A stretch of DNA of 64,000 nucleotides from Pseudobdellovibrionaceae bacterium (lineage in GTDB: Bacteria > Bdellovibrionota > Bdellovibrionia > Bdellovibrionales > JAGQZY01), in assembly GCA_020635085.1 (NCBI GenBank), contig JACKAL010000002.1, forward strand, positions 310,001 through 374,000, read 5' to 3'. Within the stretch, counting starts at the first letter, position 1, and each line of letters begins with the position of its first letter. This document shows positions 18,356-27,582 of this stretch, in pieces. A program made the position numbers and the translations under genes. The notes beneath the pieces are model-generated. The model had not been told where the DNA came from, made no database searches, and saw only the letters and a list, made by a program, of their open reading frames with translations.

Positions 18356-19936
18356 CTTCTTAAAATAAATTTTTAAATCCACTCGACGATTGGCTGTTCT
18401 TCCCTGTTCCGTGGCATTGGTTGCGATCGGTCGCTCTTCTCCAAAACCAATGGCCTCGACCTGTTCCGTACCCAGATCCAGAGCTTTTTGTAAAATGTTT
18501 TTGACGCGATCGGCTCGCGACTGACTCAACTCCAAGTTATATTGATTCGAACCCTTCGAATCTGTGTGCCCCTCCACAACAATTTTGCGAATTCTAAATT
18601 CACGCAACGTACTTACAATTGTATCTATATTTTTCTTCGATGAAGGCGTCAGCTTATCCGTATTAAAGATGAAGTGAAGATTTTTTAGGCGAATCTTTTT
18701 ATCTTCTTTTGGAATTTTTTTGGTGATCACCATAGCTTCTGCTGTTTCACCGTTTGCATCTGTGACCAAAACTGTTGTTTCACCCTCATTAAGAGCTGCA
18801 CGGAACTCTCCCGTATCAGATTGCACTGTTCCATCACCACTTATAATTTCATATCTATAAGGTAATGTTCCTCCCTTGGCCTGAAACTGCAAGCGACTTC
18901 CCTCATACACGGTGGCCGTTCCAGGTTTTAACGATATTTTTGCTGCTGTGAGAGGAATCTCCTCTACTTTTTCCTGTGGAGTTTCTAAAAAAACCGTTTT
19001 TTCTTCTTTGGGCTCCGTAGTACCTGATTCCTGCCCGGCTCCAAAAAGATTTAAATACATAGTTAAACCCGCAAAAACTCTATAGCTAGGAGATAGTGTT
19101 TTCACAAAAGGCTCCACTGTAGCCCCCGCATTGATTAACATATTTTTACTTAGATTATGATTCACTGCCAATAGCAAATCCAAAGAGGAGGCATCCACGG
19201 CATCTTTATACTCCCCTTTTTGAAGAGGGTAGCTACCGATAATTTCAAAAATCCATCGCGTATTATCAGAAAAGTGATCTGTCGCTCCATAAGAAACCGT
19301 GAGCTGATCATCTAGCGGATACATACGCGCGTCTATTGGTCGTTCCGTGGGAGTTCTAATTCGATATCCCAAATTGAACGCATGCAAAATTCCACCCTGA
19401 CCACCAAAATTTTTTGCAAATTCTAAATTATATATAGGTTTACTATCCACTCCCGTATAAGGATCATTATGAACATGCATAAAATCCACAGATCCAATGA
19501 ATGCCATTCTCCAGTCCTCAGAAAAGGTCCACTTAATTCCCGGGCGATTCACATTCATTCCTCGCGTTATATCCACTTTGAACGTGTCTACCCGATCAGA
19601 TTGCTGCCATATCAAAAAATTGGTGTATAAGAAAAGTTGCAAGTTTTCGGTAAGGCCATACGATATGGATAAATCAACATCCGATAATTGATCTGCGTAA
19701 TCTATCATATTTTGATTCGCAATGGGATCACTGTACACCAACAAATGATTTTTGGCGTATGTGATATGTGTGTTGAGTCCTAAATAACCCTTTTGTAAAG
19801 GGCGTGCCGAATGAACGGTGATAAAATCTAAACCATCTGTATTAGAAGAAAATGTCTGCATATCGCCAAGGACATTGGCCTGAGCAAGGTATGAATAAGT
19901 AAGAACTACAAAACTGAAACATAACTGACGAAACAC
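18353..19936 (-). CDS. OmpA-family outer-membrane protein with N-terminal beta barrel
   Basis: A 527-aa protein. The GTG start at 19936 is supported by TTAAGGAGAAAAGT. Signal peptide (MFRQLCFSFVVLTYSYLAQA), then about 290 residues of amphipathic strands that fit a transmembrane barrel. Residues about 335-400 form an Ig-like segment with a Gly/Thr pattern (AKISLKPGTATVYEGSRLQF). The C-terminal 115 residues are an OmpA/MotB peptidoglycan-binding domain: LHFIFNTDKLTPSSKKNID, then VVEGHTDSKGSNQYNLELSQ with the Asp and Arg that contact diaminopimelate, and GEERPIATN plus NRRVDLKI. It probably tethers the outer membrane to peptidoglycan. The barrel-Ig-OmpA order is larger than classical OmpA. Confidence 0.88.
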   Translation of the reverse strand: MFRQLCFSFVVLTYSYLAQANVLGDMQTFSSNTDGLDFITVHSARPLQKGYLGLNTHITYAKNHLLVYSDPIANQNMIDYADQLSDVDLSISYGLTENLQLFLYTNFLIWQQSDRVDTFKVDITRGMNVNRPGIKWTFSEDWRMAFIGSVDFMHVHNDPYTGVDSKPIYNLEFAKNFGGQGGILHAFNLGYRIRTPTERPIDARMYPLDDQLTVSYGATDHFSDNTRWIFEIIGSYPLQKGEYKDAVDASSLDLLLAVNHNLSKNMLINAGATVEPFVKTLSPSYRVFAGLTMYLNLFGAGQESGTTEPKEEKTVFLETPQEKVEEIPLTAAKISLKPGTATVYEGSRLQFQAKGGTLPYRYEIISGDGTVQSDTGEFRAALNEGETTVLVTDANGETAEAMVITKKIPKEDKKIRLKNLHFIFNTDKLTPSSKKNIDTIVSTLREFRIRKIVVEGHTDSKGSNQYNLELSQSRADRVKNILQKALDLGTEQVEAIGFGEERPIATNATEQGRTANRRVDLKIYFKK

Positions 19937-20310
19937 ACTTTTCTCCTTAAAGAATATTCACTAAAATCTTTTTTAATTCTCAGCAAGCAACCACCCCAAA
20001 AAAACCATTTGAAAAATCTCAAATTATTTTTCTTGTTGATATCATTCTCCCCGAGTTTTCTTTTATTAAACCGTCTCCTCGTACAGAAGTCACTCCTCCC
20101 CACTAGTGGAGGTCTAGGGGGTAAGAACGGCCTCTTCAAAGTGTGTTTTTTTGAGATAGAAATCCCCCCTCTGTTTAGTTCCTTTACACCCCCCTAAAAA
20201 GTGATCAAAATACCCCCATGTCTCACTTAAAGAACCTAATAAAATCATATAGTTATGATGGTTTTCCGACGGCATCTGATTTGCTTATTTAATAGGATAT
20301 CGGGGGTGCT
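19937..20310. other. 374-bp divergent intergenic region with C-runs
   Basis: No convincing gene is seen on either strand. The left end holds the ribosome-binding site of the OmpA-family gene. The right half carries three short C-tracts (20164-20169, 20189-20194, 20213-20217) on the plus strand upstream of the S8 protease start. CACCCCC at 20187-20193 is the exact reverse complement of GGGGGTG at 20302-20308, which lies directly before the protease ATG. Confidence 0.6.
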
Positions 20311-21648
20311 ATGGATTTCAATAAAATGTTATCGGCAGGATTAGCGGTTGTTGGATTTGCTTTAATCGGCTGGGGCATGCTGAACAACACTCCAGCACAA
20401 GCGTATCACAAACCTGCCGCCATTGATCCGCTTCCTAACCATGGCCCTTTTTTTCCGGAAAAACTTTCTGCCAACAAAAATAAAAAAAACGACAAACCCT
20501 CTGTTTTGTTAAATGATCCTGATATTTCTAAAAATTGGGGTTTAAAAATTTCTGATGCCTTAAAAGCACGAGGAATTACCGAAGGTAGCAAGGATGTTAT
20601 CGTGGCTGTTATCGATACCGGAATCGACACAAATCATCGTGATCTGCGCAACAATCTTTGGATTAACGCCGGCGAATCGGGAAAAGATAGTTTAGGGCGC
20701 GACAAAGCTACTAATGGCATCGATGATGACGGCAATGGTTTTATTGATGATGTTCACGGGTGGAACTTTGTAAACAATTCCAATCGTGTGGATGATAATC
20801 ATGGTCACGGTACGCATATCGCTGGCATTATTGGTGCTGAAGGTGGAAACAATTTTGGAATCACTGGTATTGCATCCAAAGTAAGTCTTATGGTTCTTAA
20901 GTATTACGATCCACGCTTTCCCAGTAACAATTTAGAAAACACGATTAAAGCGATTAATTATGCCACAAAAATGCATGCGCAGATTATTAACTACTCTGGC
21001 GGCGGTGTAGATTATAGCCAACCAGAATTCGAAGCAATCCGTAAAGCCCGCAGCGCTGGTATTTTGTTCGTGGCAGCAGCTGGTAACGAACGCAGTAATT
21101 CCGATAAACAAAAATATTACCCAGCAAATTATGATCTAGATAATATCATTTCTGTAACCGCCATTGATCCTAAACTACAAGTTCTCTCCTCTAGTAATTA
21201 CGGCGTACAAACTGTTCATGTCGCTGCTCCCGGCGAAGACATTTACTCCACTCTTCCGGGAAATGCCTTTGGCTCTTTAACTGGTACATCACAAGCAACT
21301 GCTTTTGCCACCGGACTTGCCGTTTTAATTAAAGCAAACAATCCTGAGTTTAAATATAGTGCGGTAAAAGATTACATTCTGAAAACTGGCGATGAGTATC
21401 CGTGGTTACGTTCAAAAACAGGTACATCTAAAAAACTAAATGTCTATAAAGCTTTGACGACACTTGATCGCAATGTTTCTGCCTCAGGTGCATTAGCGAC
21501 CAATACAATTGGTCTTCAGGAAAATACATTTGCCGCAGATCCACAGACAACTGTTGATCCAATGCAATCCAATGCCTTTGTAGAGTTTGGAAAAACACTG
21601 ATGCAAAATATGGAAGCTTCGCGCGTTCGCAATATTAATAATAATTAA
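20311..21648 (+). CDS. Secreted subtilisin-like serine protease (S8)
   Basis: A 445-aa exported protease with a signal peptide (LSAGLAVVGFALIGWGMLNN, cleaved near AQA). The S8 catalytic triad is visible: Asp in VIAVIDTGIDTNHRDLRNN (about residue 105), His in DDNHGHGTHIAGIIG (about 165) and Ser in GSLTGTSQATAFATGLAVL (about 330). The oxyanion Asn is in FVAAAGNERS. Asp/Asn-rich loops (NGIDDDGNGFIDDVHGWNF) could bind calcium. There is only a short pro-segment. A C-terminal extension of about 60 residues after the protease fold has no recognised domain. The ATG is preceded by GGGGGTG only two bases away and by a weaker AGGAT. Expected to act in the periplasm or outside the cell. Confidence 0.95.
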   Translation: MDFNKMLSAGLAVVGFALIGWGMLNNTPAQAYHKPAAIDPLPNHGPFFPEKLSANKNKKNDKPSVLLNDPDISKNWGLKISDALKARGITEGSKDVIVAVIDTGIDTNHRDLRNNLWINAGESGKDSLGRDKATNGIDDDGNGFIDDVHGWNFVNNSNRVDDNHGHGTHIAGIIGAEGGNNFGITGIASKVSLMVLKYYDPRFPSNNLENTIKAINYATKMHAQIINYSGGGVDYSQPEFEAIRKARSAGILFVAAAGNERSNSDKQKYYPANYDLDNIISVTAIDPKLQVLSSSNYGVQTVHVAAPGEDIYSTLPGNAFGSLTGTSQATAFATGLAVLIKANNPEFKYSAVKDYILKTGDEYPWLRSKTGTSKKLNVYKALTTLDRNVSASGALATNTIGLQENTFAADPQTTVDPMQSNAFVEFGKTLMQNMEASRVRNINNN

Positions 21649-21674
21649 TGGCTTGATCTGCCTGGATGTAAACA

Positions 21675-22316
21675 CTACGAATTTGTTAACAATCGGCGCA
21701 TATAAATATAAATAAAAGAACTCACGATCACGATTCCGCCGCCAAAAGCTAAGTAATAACTGGGAGTCGACGTCAGCATTCCGGCAAACAAGGCTAAAAT
21801 TCCCACTACCCACCCCAATATACTCAGAGCAATAAGCCAACGCCACAGTGTGCTCGACCCCAGCACATAAGAAACAGGTTTTTCAGGAGCAAACCATTCC
21901 CTCACAAGCGTCATCACCTTTTCCAATTGATATCGCGCCAAATCATCCTCAGGAGACTTACGAAGCTGCTGTTGATATTTAAAGGCAGCAAATGGCAAAC
22001 TCTTTAACGCCAAACAGCGATGAATAAAACGATTATGGAGATCTTGATCTAGATACGCATTTTCAATTTTAGTCCATAACATCTCAAGACCATCTATATC
22101 CTCAATCGAAAGATGATAAAGACCACCAATGGTGTGTTTCGTTCGTTTCTCCCTTGCCCATTTCGTATACTGGGAAAAGATCACTCCGCACTGGCAGCAC
22201 TCAATGTCTGTTGATTTTCTCGGCGCAAAACACGCTGGACACAGCAAATTTTCATCAGTGAGGACTCCATCCACTTTATTAGACACATGGGACAAAGAAT
22301 CGGGCATATTTTTCAT
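21675..22316 (-). CDS. Zinc-ribbon membrane protein of unknown function
   Basis: 213 aa from the ATG at 22316, chosen because GAGGAG lies five to six bases upstream; the longer frame starts inside that site. Residues about 25-50 hold a two-CxxC zinc ribbon (LLCPACFAPRK, then CCQCGVIFSQY). The middle is helical (HRCLALKSLPFAAFKYQQQL) and two transmembrane segments lie near the C-terminus (WRWLIALSILGWVVGILALF and YLAFGGGIVIVSSFIYIYM). Zinc ribbon plus C-terminal membrane anchor is a common layout for small membrane-associated proteins of unknown role. It is divergent from lnt with only 38 bp between the two starts. Confidence 0.78.
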   Translation of the reverse strand: MKNMPDSLSHVSNKVDGVLTDENLLCPACFAPRKSTDIECCQCGVIFSQYTKWAREKRTKHTIGGLYHLSIEDIDGLEMLWTKIENAYLDQDLHNRFIHRCLALKSLPFAAFKYQQQLRKSPEDDLARYQLEKVMTLVREWFAPEKPVSYVLGSSTLWRWLIALSILGWVVGILALFAGMLTSTPSYYLAFGGGIVIVSSFIYIYMRRLLTNS

Positions 22317-22354
22317 TGTTACTCCTCGCTCATCTACCATATACTTCTCTTACA

Positions 22355-23905
22355 ATGATAAAAACTATTCTGAAACGAACTCAGCGCCTGAAAACTTACT
22401 GGCTTCCAATTGTATCAGGAATATGTATCGGCACAACTTATATTCCCTTTTTTCCTTGGGCCCTTGCATTTTGCTTAGTCCCCTTGTGGTTTTTTTGGGT
22501 GCAAAACCAGCATTCCCTAAGACGTCTTTGGATGGGAAGTTGGTTAACACAATTTATACTCAATCTTATTGGTTTTCACTGGGTCGCCCATACATCAATC
22601 GAATTCGGTGGTTTTCCTAAACCTGTTGGGTATGTTATTTTATTGCTGTTTGCTTGCGCGGCTCACCTGTATTACCCTATTGCCGCCATTCTGTGGGGTC
22701 TTGTTAGTCGTCGTATGGATCGACGATTTGCTTGGCTATTAATTCCATTTATTTTTTCTCTGTGCGAGCTTTTAAACCCCACCATATTTTTTTGGCATTT
22801 GGGCTATCCTTGGCTATGGATAAATCTTCCCGCTATCCACACCACCCAATGGATCGGATTTTACGGTCTTAATCTTTTTACTCTCTTTGTAAATTTAGCT
22901 TTACTCATTACTCTGCTCACGCGTCGCTACCGCTATCTCATAACCGCTGTTATTGCCAGTGTCGCCATCAATGTGATAGGCCAATCCCTTAAAGCCCATC
23001 CTTTCTCATACGACAAAGAACTGAAAGTTCTTATTGTGCAAGCGAATATCGGTAACGCCATCAAAGCGGAACAAGATAAGGGCGTGTATTTTCACGACTA
23101 TATTTTACGCAAATATTTAGAGATCACTGATAAAGGTTTACGCGAGCACCCCGACACCGACCTTATTATCTGGCCCGAAACAGCTTTTCCTGGACGCGTA
23201 ACACGCGGATTTCCGCGCGATCTTTTTCAAAATAAACTGCGTTATTCCATCAACACGCTATCCACCCCGCTACTTTCCGGTGCCTACGAAGAAGACACTG
23301 AAAAAAATATTTATAACTCCCTTGTCCTCTTTGATAAAAAAGGTCTTGTGGTCGATAGCTACCGTAAAACCTTTCTGCTTGCCTTTGGAGAATTCTTTCC
23401 CGGTGCTGAATACTACCCACAACTGAAAGATTGGTTTCCAATGGTTTCTGATTTTGGCCGTGGAAAAGGTCCTCAAACAATGGACTTTGAAGGTATTCGT
23501 ATGGGCGCACAGATTTGTTACGAATCTCTGTTCGATGATTTTTCAAAAAAACTCGTCCAGCAAGGAGCACAAATTATAGTGAACGTGACCAATGATTCAT
23601 GGTTTGGTACTACGGCTGAACCTTATCAGCATGGCTACATGACCTTGGCGCGAGCCCTTGAGTTTAAGGTACCCTTAGTGCGCTCGACCAATACGGGAAT
23701 CTCCACCGTGATTACCGCAGAGGGTGTGATCGGAGAAAAATCACCGCTCCATCAAGAGTGGTTTGGCCATTATGTTGTCCCCTACTCGTCTCATCCTGAA
23801 CGCACTCTTTATTCCTATTATGCTGGTTTTTGGCCTTATATTATTTCATTTTTCACATTGATCGTGATTATCGGAGGTTTAGTTGTCAAAACTCGAAAAT
23901 CTTGA
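22355..23905 (+). CDS. lnt: Apolipoprotein N-acyltransferase Lnt
   Basis: Lnt adds the third acyl chain to the N-terminal Cys of lipoproteins in the inner membrane. The start chosen is the ATG at 22355 (MIKTILKRTQRLKTYWLP), giving 516 aa; the open frame reaches 39 bases further but that segment runs into the divergent gene. Several transmembrane helices fill residues 15-205, followed by the nitrilase domain. The catalytic residues are visible: Glu in IIWPETAFPG (about 265), Lys in DSYRKTFLLAFGEFFPG (about 335) and Cys in GAQICYESLFDD (about 390). The last helix is at the C-terminus. Its 3' end overlaps mutS2 by 23 bp. The many lipoproteins in the window are its likely substrates. Confidence 0.96.
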   Translation: MIKTILKRTQRLKTYWLPIVSGICIGTTYIPFFPWALAFCLVPLWFFWVQNQHSLRRLWMGSWLTQFILNLIGFHWVAHTSIEFGGFPKPVGYVILLLFACAAHLYYPIAAILWGLVSRRMDRRFAWLLIPFIFSLCELLNPTIFFWHLGYPWLWINLPAIHTTQWIGFYGLNLFTLFVNLALLITLLTRRYRYLITAVIASVAINVIGQSLKAHPFSYDKELKVLIVQANIGNAIKAEQDKGVYFHDYILRKYLEITDKGLREHPDTDLIIWPETAFPGRVTRGFPRDLFQNKLRYSINTLSTPLLSGAYEEDTEKNIYNSLVLFDKKGLVVDSYRKTFLLAFGEFFPGAEYYPQLKDWFPMVSDFGRGKGPQTMDFEGIRMGAQICYESLFDDFSKKLVQQGAQIIVNVTNDSWFGTTAEPYQHGYMTLARALEFKVPLVRSTNTGISTVITAEGVIGEKSPLHQEWFGHYVVPYSSHPERTLYSYYAGFWPYIISFFTLIVIIGGLVVKTRKS

Positions 23906-26198
23906 TTGGCCACGCATTGTAAAACATCTCTCCTCTTTTGCCACCAGTGGCGAAGGCAAAGATGCTCTTCTGGAAACTGCACCGCTGGCAACTGCGAACG
24001 ATGCCCAGATCCTGTTTCGCATAACAGGGCAGGCCACAGAAGTTTTAGAGCGTGGAGAGCGACCCTTCATGGAAAGTTTGGATCTGTTCCCAAGTTGGTT
24101 CATACGTTTGGAGAAGCAATCCCAGCTCAAAGCTTTAGAACTTAAAGATGCACGTCTATTTTTTATCGAAGCTCTCACATTACAAAAAATTTTAAAAGGT
24201 GTTTCTAACTCCTGGGCCCAAGAACAACTCACCAAACTCTTCGAAGTCAAAGAACCCCTTTCTGCTATCGATCAACTTATTACACCCAGTGCTGAAATTC
24301 GCGTCGATGCCAGCGAAAAACTTTACAACCTCCACAACGAAAAGAAAAATTTAACCCAAAAAATTCAATCCAGCCTCAATGCTTTAGTAAAATCTCACGA
24401 CAACGAAAATATTTTACAGGATAAATTTGTCACTAATCGCGAAGGCCGCTGGGTCATCCCGGTAAAAAGTGGCATGCGCCACGATCTTCCTGGAATTATC
24501 CATGCGACCAGTGCCTCCAAGCAAACGGTCTTTATGGAGCCGCAAGCGATTGTTCCTCTCAACAATCAACTCAAACAAGTCGAAGCGGAAATCGACGACG
24601 AAATCGATCGTTTGCTCAACGAGATTTCCCAGTACTTATTTACTCTGCTCCACAAAATCCAAACTGCGAAGAATGTTCTTTTGGAAAGCGACATCTGTTT
24701 TGCGCGTGCGCAATTTGCCATCACCCTTGATGCAAAACCGATTGAGTTTTCAGAAAAAGACATTGAACTGAACAACGTCAAGCATCCTTTAATGCTTATC
24801 AATGGCGAAAAGGTCATTCCCAATTCTGTGCGTCTTACCCCCACGGAGCGTATTTTATTATTGTCGGGCCCCAATGCTGGTGGAAAAACTGTACTCCTTA
24901 AATGTATAGGGCTTGCCGCGCAAATGGCCCGCTGCGGATTACTTGTCTGCACTGAGAAATCGTCGCGATTGCCTTTTTTTAAAAATATTATTGTTGCTGT
25001 CGGTGACTCACAAAGCGTCGATAGCCAACTGAGCACCTTCGTAGGCCACCTGCAAGCCCTCAATCAGGCTTGTCTTGTCGGCGGCCCCGATTCTCTAGTG
25101 CTTATCGACGAGATCTGTGGCTCCACAGATCCCGAAGAGGGCTCCGCCCTCGCCCGTGGGTTTATTAATTATTATGCTAAGATGGGACTTTATGGAATTA
25201 TCACCTCACATTTAGGCCCCCTTAAGAGTGGTTGGACGGAAGACTCTGGTGTCATCAATGGTTCTATGGAATATAATCGTGAAACGGGCACCTCCACTTA
25301 TCATTTTATTCGCGGCATTCCTGGACAATCCTTGGCTTTTAGCACCGCGAAACGCATCGGAGTTATTCCCGAAGTGTTTCACGATGCACAAAATTTCCTA
25401 AGCCCCGAAACACGCAAACGCTTTGAGACTCTCGATGAAATCGAAAAAGCCAAGGAACAAATTTTAATTCTACGCAAAGAATTAAAAGAAAAAATTTCTG
25501 CCACCGAAGCCGAAAAGTTGGTCTTGAAGAAAAAATTAACCGAGTTTGAAAAAGACCGCGACAAGCGCCTCGAAGAAGAAGTTCGCAAAATTAAAGCCCG
25601 CCTTGAGGAGGAAACCCAAAAGGGTAATGTGGATAAAATATTCTCCGATCATGAACGTCGCTCAAGCATCGTCACTGATTTTCCGGAAATTGTAAAAGCC
25701 CCCAAGGAGGAAGATTATACCTTAGATCGCTTTGCGCGTGCGTTCCCCCCGGGGTCCGTCGTTTATGTCCCCACATTACAGCGCGACGCCATTGTGCAAG
25801 GACAACCGAGCAAACAAGGTGAAGTGCCTATTCTCGCAGGCTCCATGCGCCTTGTTCTACAGTGGGATCAGCTTAAACCGCCGAAAAAAGCTACCAACCC
25901 ACTCAGCAAGCGCACCTTTCAAACACAAATGTATGTGGACACTATCGATAAAGGTGACACCCTTGATGTACGGGGCAAAAACGTTAACCAGGCCATAGAG
26001 GAACTTGAAAAATTTATTGATCGCGCCCTCACTCAACGCATCGATCGCATACGTATTATCCATGGTCATGGCTCCGAAGCTTTAAAAAAATCCATTCGTA
26101 GTCATCTTTCGCGAAGTACTTATGTGAACCGCTGGAGCTCTTCACAAGAAACAACCGGTGATGACGGCATCACTTTAGCTTATATTGCCTTGGAGTAA
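23883..26198 (+). CDS. mutS2: Endonuclease MutS2
   Basis: MutS2 is a MutS paralogue without the mismatch-recognition domain, implicated in suppression of recombination or rescue of collided ribosomes. The start is TTG at 23883, supported by CGGAGG at 23872-23877; it lies within the lnt coding sequence. The 771-aa protein has the MutS core, Walker A LSGPNAGGKTVLLK (about 330), Walker B SLVLIDEICGSTDPEEGSAL (about 405), a long charged coiled coil (about 515-600) and a C-terminal Smr nuclease domain with LDVRGKNVNQAIEELEKFID and the HGHG motif (RIIHGHGSEALKKSIR). Smr domains usually have LDLRG; here it is LDVRG. Confidence 0.95.
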   Translation: MSKLENLDWPRIVKHLSSFATSGEGKDALLETAPLATANDAQILFRITGQATEVLERGERPFMESLDLFPSWFIRLEKQSQLKALELKDARLFFIEALTLQKILKGVSNSWAQEQLTKLFEVKEPLSAIDQLITPSAEIRVDASEKLYNLHNEKKNLTQKIQSSLNALVKSHDNENILQDKFVTNREGRWVIPVKSGMRHDLPGIIHATSASKQTVFMEPQAIVPLNNQLKQVEAEIDDEIDRLLNEISQYLFTLLHKIQTAKNVLLESDICFARAQFAITLDAKPIEFSEKDIELNNVKHPLMLINGEKVIPNSVRLTPTERILLLSGPNAGGKTVLLKCIGLAAQMARCGLLVCTEKSSRLPFFKNIIVAVGDSQSVDSQLSTFVGHLQALNQACLVGGPDSLVLIDEICGSTDPEEGSALARGFINYYAKMGLYGIITSHLGPLKSGWTEDSGVINGSMEYNRETGTSTYHFIRGIPGQSLAFSTAKRIGVIPEVFHDAQNFLSPETRKRFETLDEIEKAKEQILILRKELKEKISATEAEKLVLKKKLTEFEKDRDKRLEEEVRKIKARLEEETQKGNVDKIFSDHERRSSIVTDFPEIVKAPKEEDYTLDRFARAFPPGSVVYVPTLQRDAIVQGQPSKQGEVPILAGSMRLVLQWDQLKPPKKATNPLSKRTFQTQMYVDTIDKGDTLDVRGKNVNQAIEELEKFIDRALTQRIDRIRIIHGHGSEALKKSIRSHLSRSTYVNRWSSSQETTGDDGITLAYIALE

Positions 26199-26309
26199 CT
26201 ATCGATGTTGATCTGACTTAGAGGATTCTTGATCGTCGGGCGCGACAAAAGCGGACGTGGTATTCACTAGCACAAAAAGACAGATCGCGAAGACTGCTGT
26301 GTAGGACAT
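26199..26309 (-). CDS. Predicted 36-aa exported or membrane peptide
   Basis: A very short open frame with an excellent AGGAGG site four bases before its ATG at 26309. It encodes a hydrophobic N-terminus (MSYTAVFAICLFVLVNTTSA) followed by a short polar tail rich in Asp, Ser and Gln. The hydrophobic stretch with TSA before FVAPDD resembles a signal peptide or a single membrane helix. The stop codon abuts the convergent mutS2 stop directly. I know of no family. The ribosome-binding site and the amino-acid pattern make it more than a chance frame. Confidence 0.5.
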   Translation of the reverse strand: MSYTAVFAICLFVLVNTTSAFVAPDDQESSKSDQHR

Positions 26310-26465
26310 AATGCCTCCTAAAAATAGTTGAGCCTATTTTAAAAATTTCCGCCACTACTTTTTTTCGAACGCGACCGAGTGGTTCCATTTTGTCTCTGGA
26401 CTTCACGCCGAACTGTGGGCACCCAGCCCTATAGAAATATTTTTCGATGAGTTTTACTGTAAGCT

Positions 26466-27533
26466 CTAGCTGAAAATGCCAAACCCCTTCTTAGGGGCTG
26501 TGACAAAGAGAAACCCGTCTTTATATTCTTTTTGAACCTGCTTATGATCGACAGGACTACCGAGGGCAAACTCTTGCTTGATTGTTTGGAAATTATTGGT
26601 CGCAAGTTTCTCGCCTTTAAACTTAAGCTCTTCTTCATGGCGACGCGCTCCCGCAACCATGATAGAGTCTTCCTTTACATGCACTTTAAAATTCTTTAAC
26701 TCATGCTCTGGCACTTTTAAACGCACCTCGTAGTGAGACCCTTTATCCTCCATCTTGGCTCCAAGATCCTGTACGCGATAAAAAGGGTCTTCTTTAAAAG
26801 TTTTATATTCTTCGAGATCTTGTAAATACTGATAACGTTCCTGATCATAATGCCCAGCGTATTTTTGCTGCTGGTCCGCAAGGGCTAACTGGTAGCTCAA
26901 ATCTCGTTTATTCATTTCGACATCATAATTACGATCAAGATCATGCATTTGATCTTTAAAAAACTGCCGCTCGGTTTTAATCTCATCGCCGTAGTGATCC
27001 CGCTGGCGCGTGCGGGCGTCTTCAAATTGCTGCTGCTCTTCCGTCATTACCGCGCGATGTTCATCCTTTTGCATTTGCTCTTGAGCTTTTTGATTGTCTT
27101 GCATCTCACGCATATAAGCCTTGTAGGCATCCTGGGAAGCTTTTGCCTCCTCCTGCTTGCGTTGTTCAAAGTTCTTCCCCTGTTCATTATAAGCCTGACG
27201 CTTTTCTTCTAGTTGTGCCTGCTGCTGGCGAAGCTCCGCCTCATGCCGCGAACGCACGTCCGCGGTTTTGCGATAATTTTCCTCTGCCATCTTTTGATTA
27301 TTTTGTTTAATACGTTCTCGGGTATTTTTTTCTTTACGAATTTCCGCTGTATGACGATCTTGCATTTTAGAAACACGCTCAGCATGTTGTGCCCTCAGAT
27401 CATCGATCTCTTCTTTTTGCTGCTCTTTAATGTGTTGCTTTTTGGAATTATGCGCACGCTCCATACGCTTTTCATCATTGGCTGCGCCATTGGCAGCATC
27501 CGATCTATTTTTTGCATCACCTACAATCGCCAT
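26466..27533 (-). CDS. Coiled-coil protein with C-terminal Hsp20/alpha-crystallin domain
   Basis: A 355-aa protein with two very different halves. Residues about 20-245 are almost pure charged coiled coil rich in Glu, Gln, Arg and Lys (for example ELRQQQAQLEEKRQAYNEQG). Residues about 249-352 match an alpha-crystallin domain: SHYEVRLKVPEHELKNFKVH, VKEDSIMVAGARRHEEE and FALGSPVDHKQVQKEYKDGF followed by LFVTAPK. The tail GFGIFS stands where small heat-shock proteins carry an I/V-x-I/V anchor. Ordinary Hsp20 proteins are 140-170 aa with a short N-arm, so this is an unusual fusion. It may be a holdase with a filamentous or scaffold region. No signal peptide, so cytoplasmic. Confidence 0.85.
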   Translation of the reverse strand: MAIVGDAKNRSDAANGAANDEKRMERAHNSKKQHIKEQQKEEIDDLRAQHAERVSKMQDRHTAEIRKEKNTRERIKQNNQKMAEENYRKTADVRSRHEAELRQQQAQLEEKRQAYNEQGKNFEQRKQEEAKASQDAYKAYMREMQDNQKAQEQMQKDEHRAVMTEEQQQFEDARTRQRDHYGDEIKTERQFFKDQMHDLDRNYDVEMNKRDLSYQLALADQQQKYAGHYDQERYQYLQDLEEYKTFKEDPFYRVQDLGAKMEDKGSHYEVRLKVPEHELKNFKVHVKEDSIMVAGARRHEEELKFKGEKLATNNFQTIKQEFALGSPVDHKQVQKEYKDGFLFVTAPKKGFGIFS

Positions 27534-27582
27534 GCTTAAAATAGTATCACTAATTTGATATTCGCGGTAAACCCGTAAACGT

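Noticed and set aside
19906..20197. Overlapping short frames on both strands in the OmpA/S8 intergenic region
   Set aside because: Low-complexity basic or hydrophobic translations on opposite strands without ribosome-binding sites; judged to be chance frames.
22316..22354. Longer N-terminus of Lnt starting at 22316
   Set aside because: It overlaps the divergent gene's start signals and adds residues not expected in Lnt; the ATG at 22355 gives the normal basic N-terminus.
26218..26406. 62-aa minus-strand frame overlapping the small 36-aa frame
   Set aside because: Basic composition, no leader, and no ribosome-binding site; the 36-aa frame on the same strand has a perfect AGGAGG and a signal-like sequence.
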